From contig JARLIK010000023.1 of the NCBI GenBank assembly GCA_031291755.1, positions 43,197 through 107,196 on the forward strand: a stretch of DNA of 64,000 bases, in the 5' to 3' direction. Of this stretch, positions 26,547 to 35,675 are shown piece by piece (within the stretch, counting starts at the first letter, position 1; each line of letters begins with the position of its first letter). The notes under the pieces are model-generated. The model was not told where the DNA came from. It saw only the letters and a list, made by a program, of their open reading frames with translations, and searched no databases. The stretch is from Acidocella sp. (GTDB lineage Bacteria > Pseudomonadota > Alphaproteobacteria > Acetobacterales > Acetobacteraceae). The translations under genes were made by a program, and so were the position numbers.

Positions 26547-27002
26547 ATGCGTCTGCTAGCCATCGGACGCGGCAAACCCGGCCCCGAGGCTGAAATTTTT
26601 ACCCGCTACGCCGCCCGCATCAAACCAAAAATGACCCTTCAGGAGTTCAATGACGGCGTTGGCGCTCCGGTTGAAATCAAACGCCGTGAAGCCGAAACCT
26701 TAAACGCCGCCATCTCGCCGCAGGATTTTGTTATCGCGCTGGATACCGCCGGTAAAACGCCCGACAGCCTGGAGCTGGCCAAAATGCTGACCGGCTGGAC
26801 CGACTCGGGTAAAAACCTCACCTTCGTTATCGGCGGCGCCGAAGGGTTGGATGCCAGCATCATCGCCCGCGCTGATGCTGTTTTATCGCTTGGCCGGCTC
26901 ACCTGGCCGCATATGCTGGTGCGGCCCATGCTGGCAGAACAAATCTATCGCGCCCTAATGATCAACACCGGCCATCCCTACCACCGCGCTGGCCGACCAT
27001 AA
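26547..27002 (+). CDS. rlmH: 23S rRNA (pseudouridine1915-N3)-methyltransferase RlmH
   Basis: 151 residues, the usual length. MRLLAIGRGKPGPEAEIFTRYAARI at the start, FVIGGAEGLDASII in the middle and the SPOUT-type C-terminus LSLGRLTWPHMLVRPMLAEQIYRALMINTGHPYHR form the trefoil-knot SAM site. It methylates pseudouridine 1915 in helix 69 of 23S rRNA. It lies between rsfS and gpmI; a palindromic repeat stands just before the start. Confidence 0.95.
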   Translation: MRLLAIGRGKPGPEAEIFTRYAARIKPKMTLQEFNDGVGAPVEIKRREAETLNAAISPQDFVIALDTAGKTPDSLELAKMLTGWTDSGKNLTFVIGGAEGLDASIIARADAVLSLGRLTWPHMLVRPMLAEQIYRALMINTGHPYHRAGRP

Positions 27003-27012
27003 GAGAGATATA

Positions 27013-28533
27013 ATGATACCTAAAAAGCCCGTTATGCTGGTTATCCTCGATGGCTTTGGCTACCGCGAGGACAGCGCTGATAACGCTGTGGCGCAAGCCA
27101 ATACCCCGAATTTCGACCGTCTCTGGGCTGCCTCGCCGCATGCGCTGCTCACCACCTCCGGGCGGGTGGTAGGGCTGCCGGCTGGCCAGATGGGCAATTC
27201 CGAGGTGGGGCATTTGAACATCGGCGCCGGACGGGTGGTAATGCAGGAATTGCCCCGCATCGACGCCGCAATCGAAGACGGCTCGCTAGCCAAAAACCCT
27301 GTGCTGACCAGCATGATTTCAGCATTAACGGCGACCAAAAAAACCTGTCACTTGATGGGCCTCATCTCCCCCGGCGGCGTCCATTCACACCAGAGCCAGG
27401 CCATTGCACTGGCCAATACCCTCTCTCAGGCTGGAATTCCCGTAGTGGTGCACGCCTGGCTCGATGGCCGCGACACGCCACCCCAAAGCGCCCATGAATA
27501 CATCGCCGCGTTCGAGGCCGCCCTACCCGCCAATGCCCGCATCGGCACGCTGATCGGCCGCTATTACGCGATGGACCGCGACCAGCGCTGGGAGCGTGTC
27601 AGCCAAGCCTATAATTTGATCGTTACAGGCCAGGGCAAACATTTTGATAAAGCCGCCGATGCCGTCACGACCAGCTATGCCGATCACATCACCGATGAAT
27701 TCGTCCATGCGGCCTGCATCGGCGGCTACACCGGCATGGCAGACGGCGATGCGATCATCTGCTTCAACTTCCGCGCCGACCGCGTGCGCGAAATTCTCAC
27801 TGCCCTGCTTGACCCCACGTTCGATGGTTTTGCACGCGATAAAATCCCGCACATCACGACCGCCATCGGCATGACAGCCTATAGCGACGCACTGGCCCCC
27901 TTCATGCAAACTCTGTTCGCGCCGCAACGCATGGACGAACTGCTGGGCGAGGTCGTCTCCGCATCGGGGATGACGCAGTTGCGAATGGCGGAAACCGAGA
28001 AATACCCGCATGTCACCTATTTTCTCAACGGTGGCCGCGAACAACCCTATGAGGGTGAAAGCCGGATCATGGTGGCGTCGCCGAAGGTGGCGACGTATGA
28101 CCTGCAACCGGAAATGTCTGCACCTGAGCTTACTGAAAAAGCTGTCGCAGCCATCAACACCGGCAAATTCGACATGATCATTCTGAACTTCGCCAATCCT
28201 GATATGGTGGGCCACACCGGTAGTTTGCCCGCCGCCATCAAGGCCGTGGAAACGGTCGATGCAGGCCTTGGCAAGATTGCCGATGCGATTGCGGCGCAGG
28301 GTGGTGCGCTGCTGGTCACCGCTGATCACGGTAATTGCGAACTGATGCGCGATGCGCAAACCGGCGAGCCGCACACCGCCCATACCGTCAACCCGGTGCC
28401 GGTGCTGCTGGCCGGAGGACCGGCGAACGCCAAATTGCACGACGGTATTCTGGCTGATCTTGCGCCCACCATCCTGGCCTTGCTGCATATTCCCCAACCG
28501 GCGCTGATGACCGGCAAAGTGCTTTACAGCTGA
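27013..28533 (+). CDS. gpmI: 2,3-bisphosphoglycerate-independent phosphoglycerate mutase
   Basis: 506 residues, normal for the family. VMLVILDGFGYRED carries the first metal Asp, Ser63 in GNSEVGH is the phosphoryl-accepting serine, HAWLDGRDTPPQS and LLVTADHGNCE supply further metal and substrate ligands. It interconverts 3- and 2-phosphoglycerate using two Mn2+. Starts 10 bp after rlmH with an AGAGAG-type site and is followed by 2 bp before the EnvC-like gene, so the block is a single transcription unit. Confidence 0.97.
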   Translation: MIPKKPVMLVILDGFGYREDSADNAVAQANTPNFDRLWAASPHALLTTSGRVVGLPAGQMGNSEVGHLNIGAGRVVMQELPRIDAAIEDGSLAKNPVLTSMISALTATKKTCHLMGLISPGGVHSHQSQAIALANTLSQAGIPVVVHAWLDGRDTPPQSAHEYIAAFEAALPANARIGTLIGRYYAMDRDQRWERVSQAYNLIVTGQGKHFDKAADAVTTSYADHITDEFVHAACIGGYTGMADGDAIICFNFRADRVREILTALLDPTFDGFARDKIPHITTAIGMTAYSDALAPFMQTLFAPQRMDELLGEVVSASGMTQLRMAETEKYPHVTYFLNGGREQPYEGESRIMVASPKVATYDLQPEMSAPELTEKAVAAINTGKFDMIILNFANPDMVGHTGSLPAAIKAVETVDAGLGKIADAIAAQGGALLVTADHGNCELMRDAQTGEPHTAHTVNPVPVLLAGGPANAKLHDGILADLAPTILALLHIPQPALMTGKVLYS

Positions 28534-28535
28534 GA

Positions 28536-29657
28536 ATGCGAAAAGCCGTCTTCTTCCTGCTGTTGCTCGCCCCCGCTGCCGCAATGGCAGACCCCACCAG
28601 CGCGACCAAGGCGCAGGCGGCATTGCAGGCGGCACAGCAGGCGGAAGCCGCACACGAAGCCGCCGCCGCTGCCGCCCACACCAAACAGGCCGCCGATACC
28701 GCCAAGGCCGCGCAGTTGGCCGAAGCTCAAATTCAGACGGCCATCCAATTGCGGCGTTTGGAAGAGCAAACCGGCGGAGCCGCCGAAACCTATGCGGATC
28801 TGCAAACCCGGCAGCAGCAGGCTACCGGCGCACTGAAGCAAAATGAAACCGCACTGGCCGCCTTGCTGCCGGTGATGCAGCGGATCAGCGCCCAGCCCGC
28901 CGCCACCTTGCTTGCCAATCCGGCGAGCCCTGAAGATTCCGTGCGCGGCATCATCATGGTGCAAGGCATCGCCGCCGATATTCAACGCCGCGCCGCCGCC
29001 GTGCAGGCAGAGACCCAAACGGTCACGCATCTCATGGACATGATGAGCGACCAGCAAAAACTGCTGTTTGCCGCGGTTGCCAGCCAGCAGCAGGCCGAGG
29101 ACGCGCTAACCGCCCAAATCGCCGCCGCCAAGACAGCCGAGACCGAGGATGCCGACACCGAGGCGGCGGAAAATGCCGCAGCCATCGCCGCCGATACCAA
29201 CGTGCGGAATCTGACGGCGGTAGTGGCCAAAATAACCACGGCAACACCTGACAACAGCCAGGCCGCTACAGGCGCAACGCCCAGCATCGCCGGCAACGCA
29301 CCAGTGGCCGGGCGTATCATCCAGACTTTCGGGGCTGAAAGCATCGCCGGCCCGGCCACCGGTGTCACCTACAGCGCCGCTCCTGGAGCGCGGGTGGTGG
29401 CGCCTTGCACCGGCCCTGTGCAATTCGCCGATGCGTTTCAATCCTACGGCGAACTGATCATCCTCGATTGTGGCCAAAGCAACTTGTTTGTGCTGTCGGG
29501 CATGGCCAAGCTCGACGTCAGTGCCGGTCAGCATGTCGCCCGCGGTCAGCCGGTAGGAGAGATGGCGGCGTTCGACCCTAAAAATCCGGCAAAACAACCC
29601 CAGCTATACGTGGAACTGCGCCAGAACGGCGCGCCGGTTAACCCGAATTCACGTTAA
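28536..29657 (+). CDS. EnvC-like murein hydrolase activator with a degenerate LytM (M23) domain
   Basis: 373 residues. A signal peptide (MRKAVFFLLLLAPAAAMA) is followed by an Ala/Gln/Lys-rich coiled coil to about 210 and a C-terminal LytM domain (GRIIQTFGAESIAGPATGVTYSAAPGARVVAP ... PQLYVELRQNGAPVNP). The HxxxD and HxH zinc ligands of active M23 peptidases are absent: GVTYS replaces the usual GxxxH/D segment and LYVEL the HxH strand. EnvC in Escherichia coli is also metal-free and activates AmiA/B amidases at the septum, so the same indirect role is likely. Its position before ctpA is conserved. Confidence 0.85.
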   Translation: MRKAVFFLLLLAPAAAMADPTSATKAQAALQAAQQAEAAHEAAAAAAHTKQAADTAKAAQLAEAQIQTAIQLRRLEEQTGGAAETYADLQTRQQQATGALKQNETALAALLPVMQRISAQPAATLLANPASPEDSVRGIIMVQGIAADIQRRAAAVQAETQTVTHLMDMMSDQQKLLFAAVASQQQAEDALTAQIAAAKTAETEDADTEAAENAAAIAADTNVRNLTAVVAKITTATPDNSQAATGATPSIAGNAPVAGRIIQTFGAESIAGPATGVTYSAAPGARVVAPCTGPVQFADAFQSYGELIILDCGQSNLFVLSGMAKLDVSAGQHVARGQPVGEMAAFDPKNPAKQPQLYVELRQNGAPVNPNSR

Positions 29658-29745
29658 TCCAGGAGTGGCTCTGGATAATCTTTCGACTATGTTTTCTAAT
29701 CATGGCGTCCATGCTACCAGCGTTGGCTAACCTAGGGATGATAAG

Positions 29746-31119
29746 ATGAAGCTACGGAATGGGTTGTTGTTGAGTGGCGTTTTTCTGGCCGGGCTGGCGC
29801 TTGGCACGGCGACATCGCCGGTACGTCATGCCTGGGGGCAGGAGGCCTCCAATGACAGCACCTATCAGCAGCTCTCTCTGTTCGGTGATATTTTCGAGCG
29901 CATCAAGGCCAATTATGTGGTCGATCCCGCTTCTGACAAGCTGGTTTATAACGCCATCAACGGCATGCTCACCGGGCTGGACCCGCACAGCAGCTACATG
30001 AATGCCAAACAATTTGCCGACATGCAGGTGGAAACCACCGGCCAATTCGGTGGTTTGGGCCTTGAAGTCACCGAGGTGAGCGGCTTGCTCAAGGTCATCA
30101 GCCCGATCGATGACACGCCCGCCTTCAAGGCCGGGATCAAGCCCGGCGACATCATCGTCGATATTGATGGCCATTCCACCGAAGGTCTCGCGCTGAACGA
30201 CGCCGTTGATAAAATGCGGGGCGCGGTAGGCACCCAAATCACCCTGACCTTGAAGCGTTCCGGCGATGATAAGCCAGTGGTGGTCACCATCACGCGTGAA
30301 ATCATCTCCATCCAGGCGGTGAAAAGCCGCCTCATCACGTCGGCGGCCGGTGATATCGGTTATATCCGCCTCGCCAGCTTCTCCGAGAAGGCCGATGAGG
30401 ATATCCGCAAAGCGGTGGCGGCACTGCAGAAGCAATCCGGCGGCCATATCCACGCCTATATTCTGGATATGCGCGGCAACCCCGGCGGGCTGCTCGACCA
30501 GGCGGTGGCTGTCAGCGACGATTTCCTGAATTCCGGCGAGATCGTCTCGACGCACGGCCGCCACACGCAGGACGACCAGGTTTGGTACGCCCAGCCGGGT
30601 GATATCACCAATGGGGCGCCGATTGTGGTGATGACCAATGAAGGCACCGCCTCAGCTGCGGAAATCGTCACCGCCGCCTTGCAGCAGAATCGCCGGGCCG
30701 TCGTGCTGGGCACCCGCAGCTTCGGCAAAGGCTCCGTGCAAACGGTGGTGCCGATCCCTGGCAACGGGGCGCTGCGCCTGACCACCGCGCTGTATTACAC
30801 ACCTTCCGGCAAATCGATCCAGGATTACGGCGTGACCCCGGATGTAAAAGTGTCTGACACCGCCAAGCCGCAAGATCAGTTTGCTGATTTGCGCGAGAGC
30901 GATCTGCAGAACTCATTCAAGAACCCGACCGGCGTTCCCGCCCCGGCCCTGCCGTCGCCGATCCCGCTGCCAGCTGTGGCCAAGACCATTCCTGACAAAC
31001 CGCCCGCCAACTGGCCGGCTTTCGATGCCACCAAGCCGGAGACCGACTTCCAGTTGCAAATGGCGATCAAACTGGCCGCTGCAATGAACGCACCAGGACC
31101 TTCCACGGCTTCGAATTAA
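29746..31119 (+). CDS. ctpA: Carboxyl-terminal processing protease (S41 family)
   Basis: 457 residues. N-terminal signal anchor (GLLLSGVFLAGLALGTATS), a PDZ domain (QFGGLGLEVTEVSGLLKVISPIDDTPAFKAGIKPGDIIVDIDG, about 100-180) and the S41 core follow. Catalytic Ser303 lies in EGTASAAE and the Lys general base at 328 in SFGKGS, 25 residues later as the family requires. It cleaves exported proteins in the periplasm. The gene downstream of an EnvC-like factor suggests a role in envelope or division-protein turnover. The C-terminal 60 residues are Pro-rich. Confidence 0.94.
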   Translation: MKLRNGLLLSGVFLAGLALGTATSPVRHAWGQEASNDSTYQQLSLFGDIFERIKANYVVDPASDKLVYNAINGMLTGLDPHSSYMNAKQFADMQVETTGQFGGLGLEVTEVSGLLKVISPIDDTPAFKAGIKPGDIIVDIDGHSTEGLALNDAVDKMRGAVGTQITLTLKRSGDDKPVVVTITREIISIQAVKSRLITSAAGDIGYIRLASFSEKADEDIRKAVAALQKQSGGHIHAYILDMRGNPGGLLDQAVAVSDDFLNSGEIVSTHGRHTQDDQVWYAQPGDITNGAPIVVMTNEGTASAAEIVTAALQQNRRAVVLGTRSFGKGSVQTVVPIPGNGALRLTTALYYTPSGKSIQDYGVTPDVKVSDTAKPQDQFADLRESDLQNSFKNPTGVPAPALPSPIPLPAVAKTIPDKPPANWPAFDATKPETDFQLQMAIKLAAAMNAPGPSTASN

Positions 31120-31122
31120 CCC

Positions 31123-31620
31123 ATGACGCCGCCCGAGGGCCTGCCTTACCGGCTGAATGTTGGCGCCGTCCTGCTCAATTCGGTGGGCGAGGTTCTGATC
31201 GCCCGCCGCGCCAATTTCCCCCATGCCGACGGCTCAGCCGGCGGCTGGCAATTGCCGCAAGGCGGGATCGATGCGGATGAAGACCCCGCGACCGCCATCT
31301 TGCGGGAATTATCCGAGGAGATCGGCACCGCCAATGCCAAAATCATCGGCGAGCACCCGGACTGGCTGCAATATGACCTGCCGCCGCATTTGATCGGCGT
31401 GGCGTTCAAGGGCCGTTACCGGGGCCAGCGGCAGAAATGGTTTGCCTTGCGGTTTCTGGGCTCGGATTTCGAAATCCGCCTGGACGCTGAGGCGCACCCG
31501 GAATTCGATGCCTGGCGCTGGGCGAAGCTGGCCGAACTGCCGTCTATTGCCGTCAGCTTCAAGCGCCCTATTTACGAGACGCTGGCGCGTGACTTCGCCA
31601 GATATGCCAACCCGGCTTGA
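31123..31620 (+). CDS. rppH: RNA pyrophosphohydrolase
   Basis: 165 residues. LPYRLNVGAVLLNSVGEVLIARR, the Nudix box GGIDADEDPATAILRELSEE followed by IGT, and QKWFALRFLG are typical of RppH/NudH. The enzyme removes pyrophosphate from triphosphorylated 5' ends of mRNA, triggering decay. It begins 3 bp after ctpA and ends 28 bp before the dienelactone hydrolase gene, so it belongs to the same operon. Confidence 0.95.
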   Translation: MTPPEGLPYRLNVGAVLLNSVGEVLIARRANFPHADGSAGGWQLPQGGIDADEDPATAILRELSEEIGTANAKIIGEHPDWLQYDLPPHLIGVAFKGRYRGQRQKWFALRFLGSDFEIRLDAEAHPEFDAWRWAKLAELPSIAVSFKRPIYETLARDFARYANPA

Positions 31621-31648
31621 GGCCGGATCATCGTAAGGAGCATCCAGA

Positions 31649-32305
31649 ATGATCACTCTCACCGCCGCTGATGGTCACCAGTTTTCCGCTTTTGAAGCCG
31701 GTAATTTGAATGCGCCGCGCGGACTGGTGGTGGTGCAGGAAATCTTCGGGGTGAACCGCCACATGCGTGCGGTGAGCGAGCGGCTGGCGGGCTTTGGCTA
31801 CCGGGTGCTCACCCCGGCCCTGTTCGACCGGGCCGAACGCAACGCCGAACTTGGCTACACGGCTGAAGATGTTGAAGCCGGCAAGCTATTAAAAGCCAAA
31901 ATCTCCGACTCCGACGCGCTGGCCGACATTGAAGCCGCCGCCGATGCTTTTGGCAGCAAGCCCGTAGGCATTATTGGCTATTGCTGGGGTGGTTCATTGG
32001 CTTGGCTGGGCGCGACTCGCAGCCGGAAATTCAAAGCCGCCGTGGGCTGGTACGGTGGCGCCATCGCAGCCAATCGCCATGAAAAACCACATTGCCCGGT
32101 GCAGCTGCATTTTGGTGAGAAAGACAAAGGCATCTCCATGGCCGATGTCGACGCCATTAAAGCTGCTCATCCCCATATGCCGGTATTTGTGTATCCAGGC
32201 GCCCAGCATGGCTTTGGCTGCGAAGAACGCGCCAGCTACAGCGCACCGGATTGCGAACTGGCCGAACTGCGCAGCCTGGCATTCTTCGCGGAGCATTTGC
32301 GCTAA
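31649..32305 (+). CDS. Dienelactone hydrolase family protein
   Basis: 218 residues. LVVVQEIFGVNRHMRAVSERLAGFGYRVLTPALFDR is the conserved N-terminal half; Cys112 in GYCWGGS is the nucleophile, with the Asp in FGEKDKG and His in GAQHGFGC completing the triad. ATG has AAGGAG about 8 nt upstream. True dienelactone hydrolase opens lactones in chlorocatechol degradation, but housekeeping homologues like this one often act as general carboxylesterases. Last gene of the proA block; its end overlaps the convergent chrA end by 4 bp. Confidence 0.9.
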   Translation: MITLTAADGHQFSAFEAGNLNAPRGLVVVQEIFGVNRHMRAVSERLAGFGYRVLTPALFDRAERNAELGYTAEDVEAGKLLKAKISDSDALADIEAAADAFGSKPVGIIGYCWGGSLAWLGATRSRKFKAAVGWYGGAIAANRHEKPHCPVQLHFGEKDKGISMADVDAIKAAHPHMPVFVYPGAQHGFGCEERASYSAPDCELAELRSLAFFAEHLR

Positions 32306-32820
32306 TTAAATAAGTACCCTGCCAGAGCCCCAGCCACCAGTAACCAAAGCGGGTGAATACTGGTCCGCAGGCATAAAAATGCTGATGTTGCGGTCAATGA
32401 AGCCATCAACCACCAGTTATCGGCAGCGCGTACCAGCACGTAGGCCGCCGAGAGCATTAAGCCGCCAGAAATCGGCAGCATCGCCCGCTGAATGATCTGC
32501 CGCCAGCGGGCACCCTGAAAACGGTGCCAGAAATGTGAGACGAGCAGCACCAAAACGCCGGCGGGCAGCACAGTCGCGGCGGTAGCAATTAATCCGCCTG
32601 CCAAACCGGCCTCGCGCTGACCGATCAACGCCACCACCAGCATATTTGGCCCAGGCACCGCCTGCGCGATGGCGAATAGCTGCGAGAATTGATGCGCCGT
32701 CATCCAATGGCGCTGCTCAACCACCTCGCGCGCGACGGCCGGCAAGGTAGCATTTACCCCGCCGACCGCCAGCAAGGACAGCTTGCCGAATAGTATAGTA
32801 ACTTGCAGCAGCGGGCTCAT
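32302..32820 (-). CDS. Chromate transporter, second half-size subunit (ChrA family)
   Basis: 172 residues from ATG 32820, overlapping the stop of the upstream half by ATGA. VTILFGKLSLLAVGGVNATLPAVAREVVEQRHWMTAHQFSQLFAIAQAVPGPNMLVVALIG is the CHR-domain signature (GG...P, WMT..EF...A.PGP). Two short CHR proteins together match the bidomain ChrA; they assemble as heterodimers. The family exports chromate, though relatives without a resistance phenotype are common. Confidence 0.88.
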   Translation of the reverse strand: MSPLLQVTILFGKLSLLAVGGVNATLPAVAREVVEQRHWMTAHQFSQLFAIAQAVPGPNMLVVALIGQREAGLAGGLIATAATVLPAGVLVLLVSHFWHRFQGARWRQIIQRAMLPISGGLMLSAAYVLVRAADNWWLMASLTATSAFLCLRTSIHPLWLLVAGALAGYLFN

Positions 32821-33359
32821 ACCCGCCACGCCAAGACAATGGAAAGCGGCAGCATCAGGGCCAAAACCCAGATCAATGGCACATGCAGCAAAATGACCAG
32901 TGCAAAAGCCAGCGCCGTCACGAAAGCGGGACGGAGCGTGGCAAGGCCAGGCTGCGCGATTTTGAACGCTGTTGCGGCCACCAGGCCCGCCGCCGCCGCT
33001 GCCATGCCGCCCACCGTGTGTCCAACGGCGGGGACAGTGGCGAAGCGGGCGAACAAAGCGCCCATCGACAGCACAATAACGATCGGCGCGGTCAGCAGCC
33101 CCACCACGGCACAGGCCGCGCCCCGCAACCCGCCTTGGCGGGCGCCAAAGGCAAAGGCTAAATTGGTGATGTTGGCCCCCGGCATAAACTGGCACAGGCT
33201 GAATAAGTCATTGAACTCGGCCTGCGTCAGCCAGTGCCATTGCTCGACCATGGCTCGTCGGGCAATCGCCAGAACTCCGCCAAACCCCACAATCCCAATT
33301 TTAAAAAAGCCGATAAACAGCGTGCGGTTATCCAGCTTCAGTGGCGCATCGGGGGTCAT
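32817..33359 (-). CDS. Chromate transporter, first half-size subunit (ChrA family)
   Basis: 180 residues from ATG 33359 (GTG 33365 is possible but closer to the AGG site). LFIGFFKIGIVGFGGVLAIARRAMVEQWHWLTQAEFNDLFSLCQFMPGANITNLAFAFG is the same CHR domain as in the second gene and the two are translationally coupled. The conserved W-L-T-x-x-E-F and PG segments are intact. Divergent from pstS, with the Pho-box-like sites in between. Confidence 0.88.
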   Translation of the reverse strand: MTPDAPLKLDNRTLFIGFFKIGIVGFGGVLAIARRAMVEQWHWLTQAEFNDLFSLCQFMPGANITNLAFAFGARQGGLRGAACAVVGLLTAPIVIVLSMGALFARFATVPAVGHTVGGMAAAAAGLVAATAFKIAQPGLATLRPAFVTALAFALVILLHVPLIWVLALMLPLSIVLAWRV

Positions 33360-33446
33360 ATTCACCTGCTAGCCGCCCACGCCACACCGCGCAATCCACG
33401 GCAATCCCTACAAAATGTAACAGTGAAGACTGACTCACCGCCTTAA

Positions 33447-33487
33447 ATGTCACAAAACTGCAACCGAAAACCCGTCGCGTTTGTCAC
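33447..33487 (+). promoter_or_regulatory. Pho-box-like sites upstream of pstS
   Basis: ATGTCACAAAACTGCAAC at 33447-33464 matches the PhoB pattern (CTGTCAT-N4-CTGTCAT) at 11 of 14 half-site positions, and TTGTCAC at 33481-33487 looks like another half-site. Both are in the 213 bp between the divergent chrA and pstS genes, as expected for phosphate-starvation control. Confidence 0.6.
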
Positions 33488-33572
33488 ATTGTTGAATTAC
33501 AGACTGCCTTGTTTTGGGGTCGGCTCAATGATGAAGCGATCTCCACAACTATTTTAAAAAAGGGGACTGCAC

Positions 33573-34643
33573 GTGCACATTTTTAAAAACCTCCGACGCT
33601 CGACGCTGCTGCGCTCCGGCGTCGCCGCTCTGGCCCTCGCCGCCGTATCCGCTGGCACCGCCAAGGCTGCCACCACTTTGGTGGAAACCGGCTCCAGCCT
33701 GCTCTACCCGCTGTTCAACATCTGGGTACCCGATTTCACTGCCGCTAACCCCGGCATCCAGTTGACCACCACCTCGACCGGTTCCGGCGCTGGCATTGCC
33801 CAGTCAATGAAGGGCCTGGTTCAGATCGGCGCGTCCGACGCGTATCTGTCCGATTCGATCGTCGCCAAGAACCCGAATATGCTGAGCATCCCACTCGCCA
33901 TTTCGGCGCAGTCGGTCAACTACAACCTGCCGGGCATGGCTGCTAAGCACCTCAAACTCTCCGGCCCGATTCTGGCTGACATCTACATGGGCAAGATCAC
34001 CATGTGGAACGACCCGATGATCAAGGCGATGAACCCGGGTGTGGCGCTGCCTGCCCACGTGATCATCCCGATCCACCGTGTTGATGGTTCGGGCGATACC
34101 TTCATCTTCAGCCAGTATCTCGATAAATCCACCCCGGCCTGGCACACCGCGCTCGGCTATGGCACCACCATTTCCTGGCCGGCTGTTCAGGGTGGCCTGG
34201 GCGCCAACGGTAACCCCGGCATGGTTTCGGCCTCAGCCTCTAACCCATACTCGATCGCTTACATTGGCGTCAGCTTCAAGGCGCAGATCGACAAGGCCGG
34301 CCTCGGCACTGCCGAACTGAAGAATGCCGATGGCAAATTCGTGCTGCCGACCGCTGAAACCGTCAGCGCTGCCGCCAACTCACTGGCCACCGACACCCCG
34401 GTTGATGAGCGCATCAGCCTGATCTTCGCTAAGGGTCCGGAAGCCTACCCGATCATCAACTATGAATATGCGATCATCAACGCCTCGCAGCCGGACGCCA
34501 CCACTGCCAAAGCTATCCAGACCTTCCTGACCTGGGCTTTGACGACTGGCAACGATCCGAAATATGTGAGCCAGGTGAACTTCCTGCCACTGCCGCCGGC
34601 CGTGGTTGAACTCTCCAAGTCGCAGATCGCGCGCATTCAGTAA
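33573..34643 (+). CDS. pstS: Phosphate ABC transporter substrate-binding protein
   Basis: 356 residues from GTG 33573, with AGGGG upstream. Signal peptide LLRSGVAALALAAVSAGTAKA, then ATTLVETGSSLLYPLFNIW, where Ser/Thr bind phosphate. The central region HRVDGSGDTFIFSQYLDKSTPAW is the second phosphate-contact segment of PstS. It delivers phosphate to PstCA. First gene of pstSCA. Confidence 0.95.
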   Translation: MHIFKNLRRSTLLRSGVAALALAAVSAGTAKAATTLVETGSSLLYPLFNIWVPDFTAANPGIQLTTTSTGSGAGIAQSMKGLVQIGASDAYLSDSIVAKNPNMLSIPLAISAQSVNYNLPGMAAKHLKLSGPILADIYMGKITMWNDPMIKAMNPGVALPAHVIIPIHRVDGSGDTFIFSQYLDKSTPAWHTALGYGTTISWPAVQGGLGANGNPGMVSASASNPYSIAYIGVSFKAQIDKAGLGTAELKNADGKFVLPTAETVSAAANSLATDTPVDERISLIFAKGPEAYPIINYEYAIINASQPDATTAKAIQTFLTWALTTGNDPKYVSQVNFLPLPPAVVELSKSQIARIQ

Positions 34644-34703
34644 GCCTAACCTCCACCTCCCGGCTTACACCGGGGGGTGGAACCCTCTAAAGGCCATATA
34701 CCG

Positions 34704-35675
34704 ATGAAATTAAAGCCGTTCCGTCTTTCTGTCCTTGGCCTCAGCCTTCTGATCCCCGCCGCGCTATGCGCGGTTGTTTTGTTTCTGGCGATTTATTCCG
34801 CCCCGGCGGTCAGCTTTAACGGCTTCGGCTTCGTCTCCCGCATCACCTGGGATCTTGGAAATTTATACGGCGACCCGGTCACCGTTCGCGGCGTGCAAGT
34901 GCCGCCGGGTGCCAGCTACGGGATATTGGTATTTGTGGTCGGCACCTTGCTCAGCTCCTTCATCGCCATTCTCATTGCTGTGCCGCTCAGCGTCGGCGCT
35001 GCAATTTTCCTGGCCGAGTCAGTCCCGGCCAAAATCCGCCCCATTCTCTCACTGCTGGTTGAACTCGTTGCCGTGGTTCCCAGCGTGGTATTCGGCCTGT
35101 GGGGCATCGCGGTGCTCATCCCGCTGATGGCTGGATACATCGGGCCAGGATTATCCCACATCCTTGGCTTCATTCCCTTTTTCTCCGGTGGCAACACCGG
35201 CAGCGGCTACGGGCTGCTCACCACCTCCATCGTGCTGGCCCTGATGATCACCCCGATCATCGCCACCACCTTGCTCGACGCGCTGCTGCAAGTGCCCAAG
35301 GAAAACCGCGAATCGGCCTTCGCGCTCGGCGCGACCCATTTCGAAGTTGTCTCAAAAGCCATGATGCCGATGGTGCGTACCACCCTGATCGGCGGCATCG
35401 TGCTGGCGCTGGGCCGGGCTCTGGGTGAAACCATGGCGGTGCTGATGGTCTCCGGCGGCGCGATCAACATCATGCCGCAAAACATCTACAGCCCGGTCTC
35501 CACCATCGCCTCGTTCATCGTCAGCCAGCTCGACAGCGCCGAGCAGGACCCCACCAACATGGCAGTGCAATCACTCGCGGAAATCGCGCTGGTGCTGTTT
35601 ATTATTACGCTGGCGGTGAATGCCGCTGCCAAACTACTTTCCTCAGGAGTGCTCAATGGCCGTAGCAAGCATTAA
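34704..35675 (+). CDS. pstC: Phosphate ABC transporter permease PstC
   Basis: 323 residues from ATG 34704. Six hydrophobic segments; the EAA-loop region reads ENRESAFALGATHFEVVSKAMMPMVRTTLIGGIVLALGRALGETMAV, the family signature. The periplasmic loop after TM1 is long (FVSRITWDLGNLYGDPVTVRGVQVPPGASYG). Overlaps pstA by 20 bp. Confidence 0.94.
   Translation: MKLKPFRLSVLGLSLLIPAALCAVVLFLAIYSAPAVSFNGFGFVSRITWDLGNLYGDPVTVRGVQVPPGASYGILVFVVGTLLSSFIAILIAVPLSVGAAIFLAESVPAKIRPILSLLVELVAVVPSVVFGLWGIAVLIPLMAGYIGPGLSHILGFIPFFSGGNTGSGYGLLTTSIVLALMITPIIATTLLDALLQVPKENRESAFALGATHFEVVSKAMMPMVRTTLIGGIVLALGRALGETMAVLMVSGGAINIMPQNIYSPVSTIASFIVSQLDSAEQDPTNMAVQSLAEIALVLFIITLAVNAAAKLLSSGVLNGRSKH

Noticed and set aside
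27523..28653. 376-codon minus-strand frame opposite gpmI
   Set aside because: Shadow of gpmI and the EnvC-like gene; low-complexity product and no family pattern.
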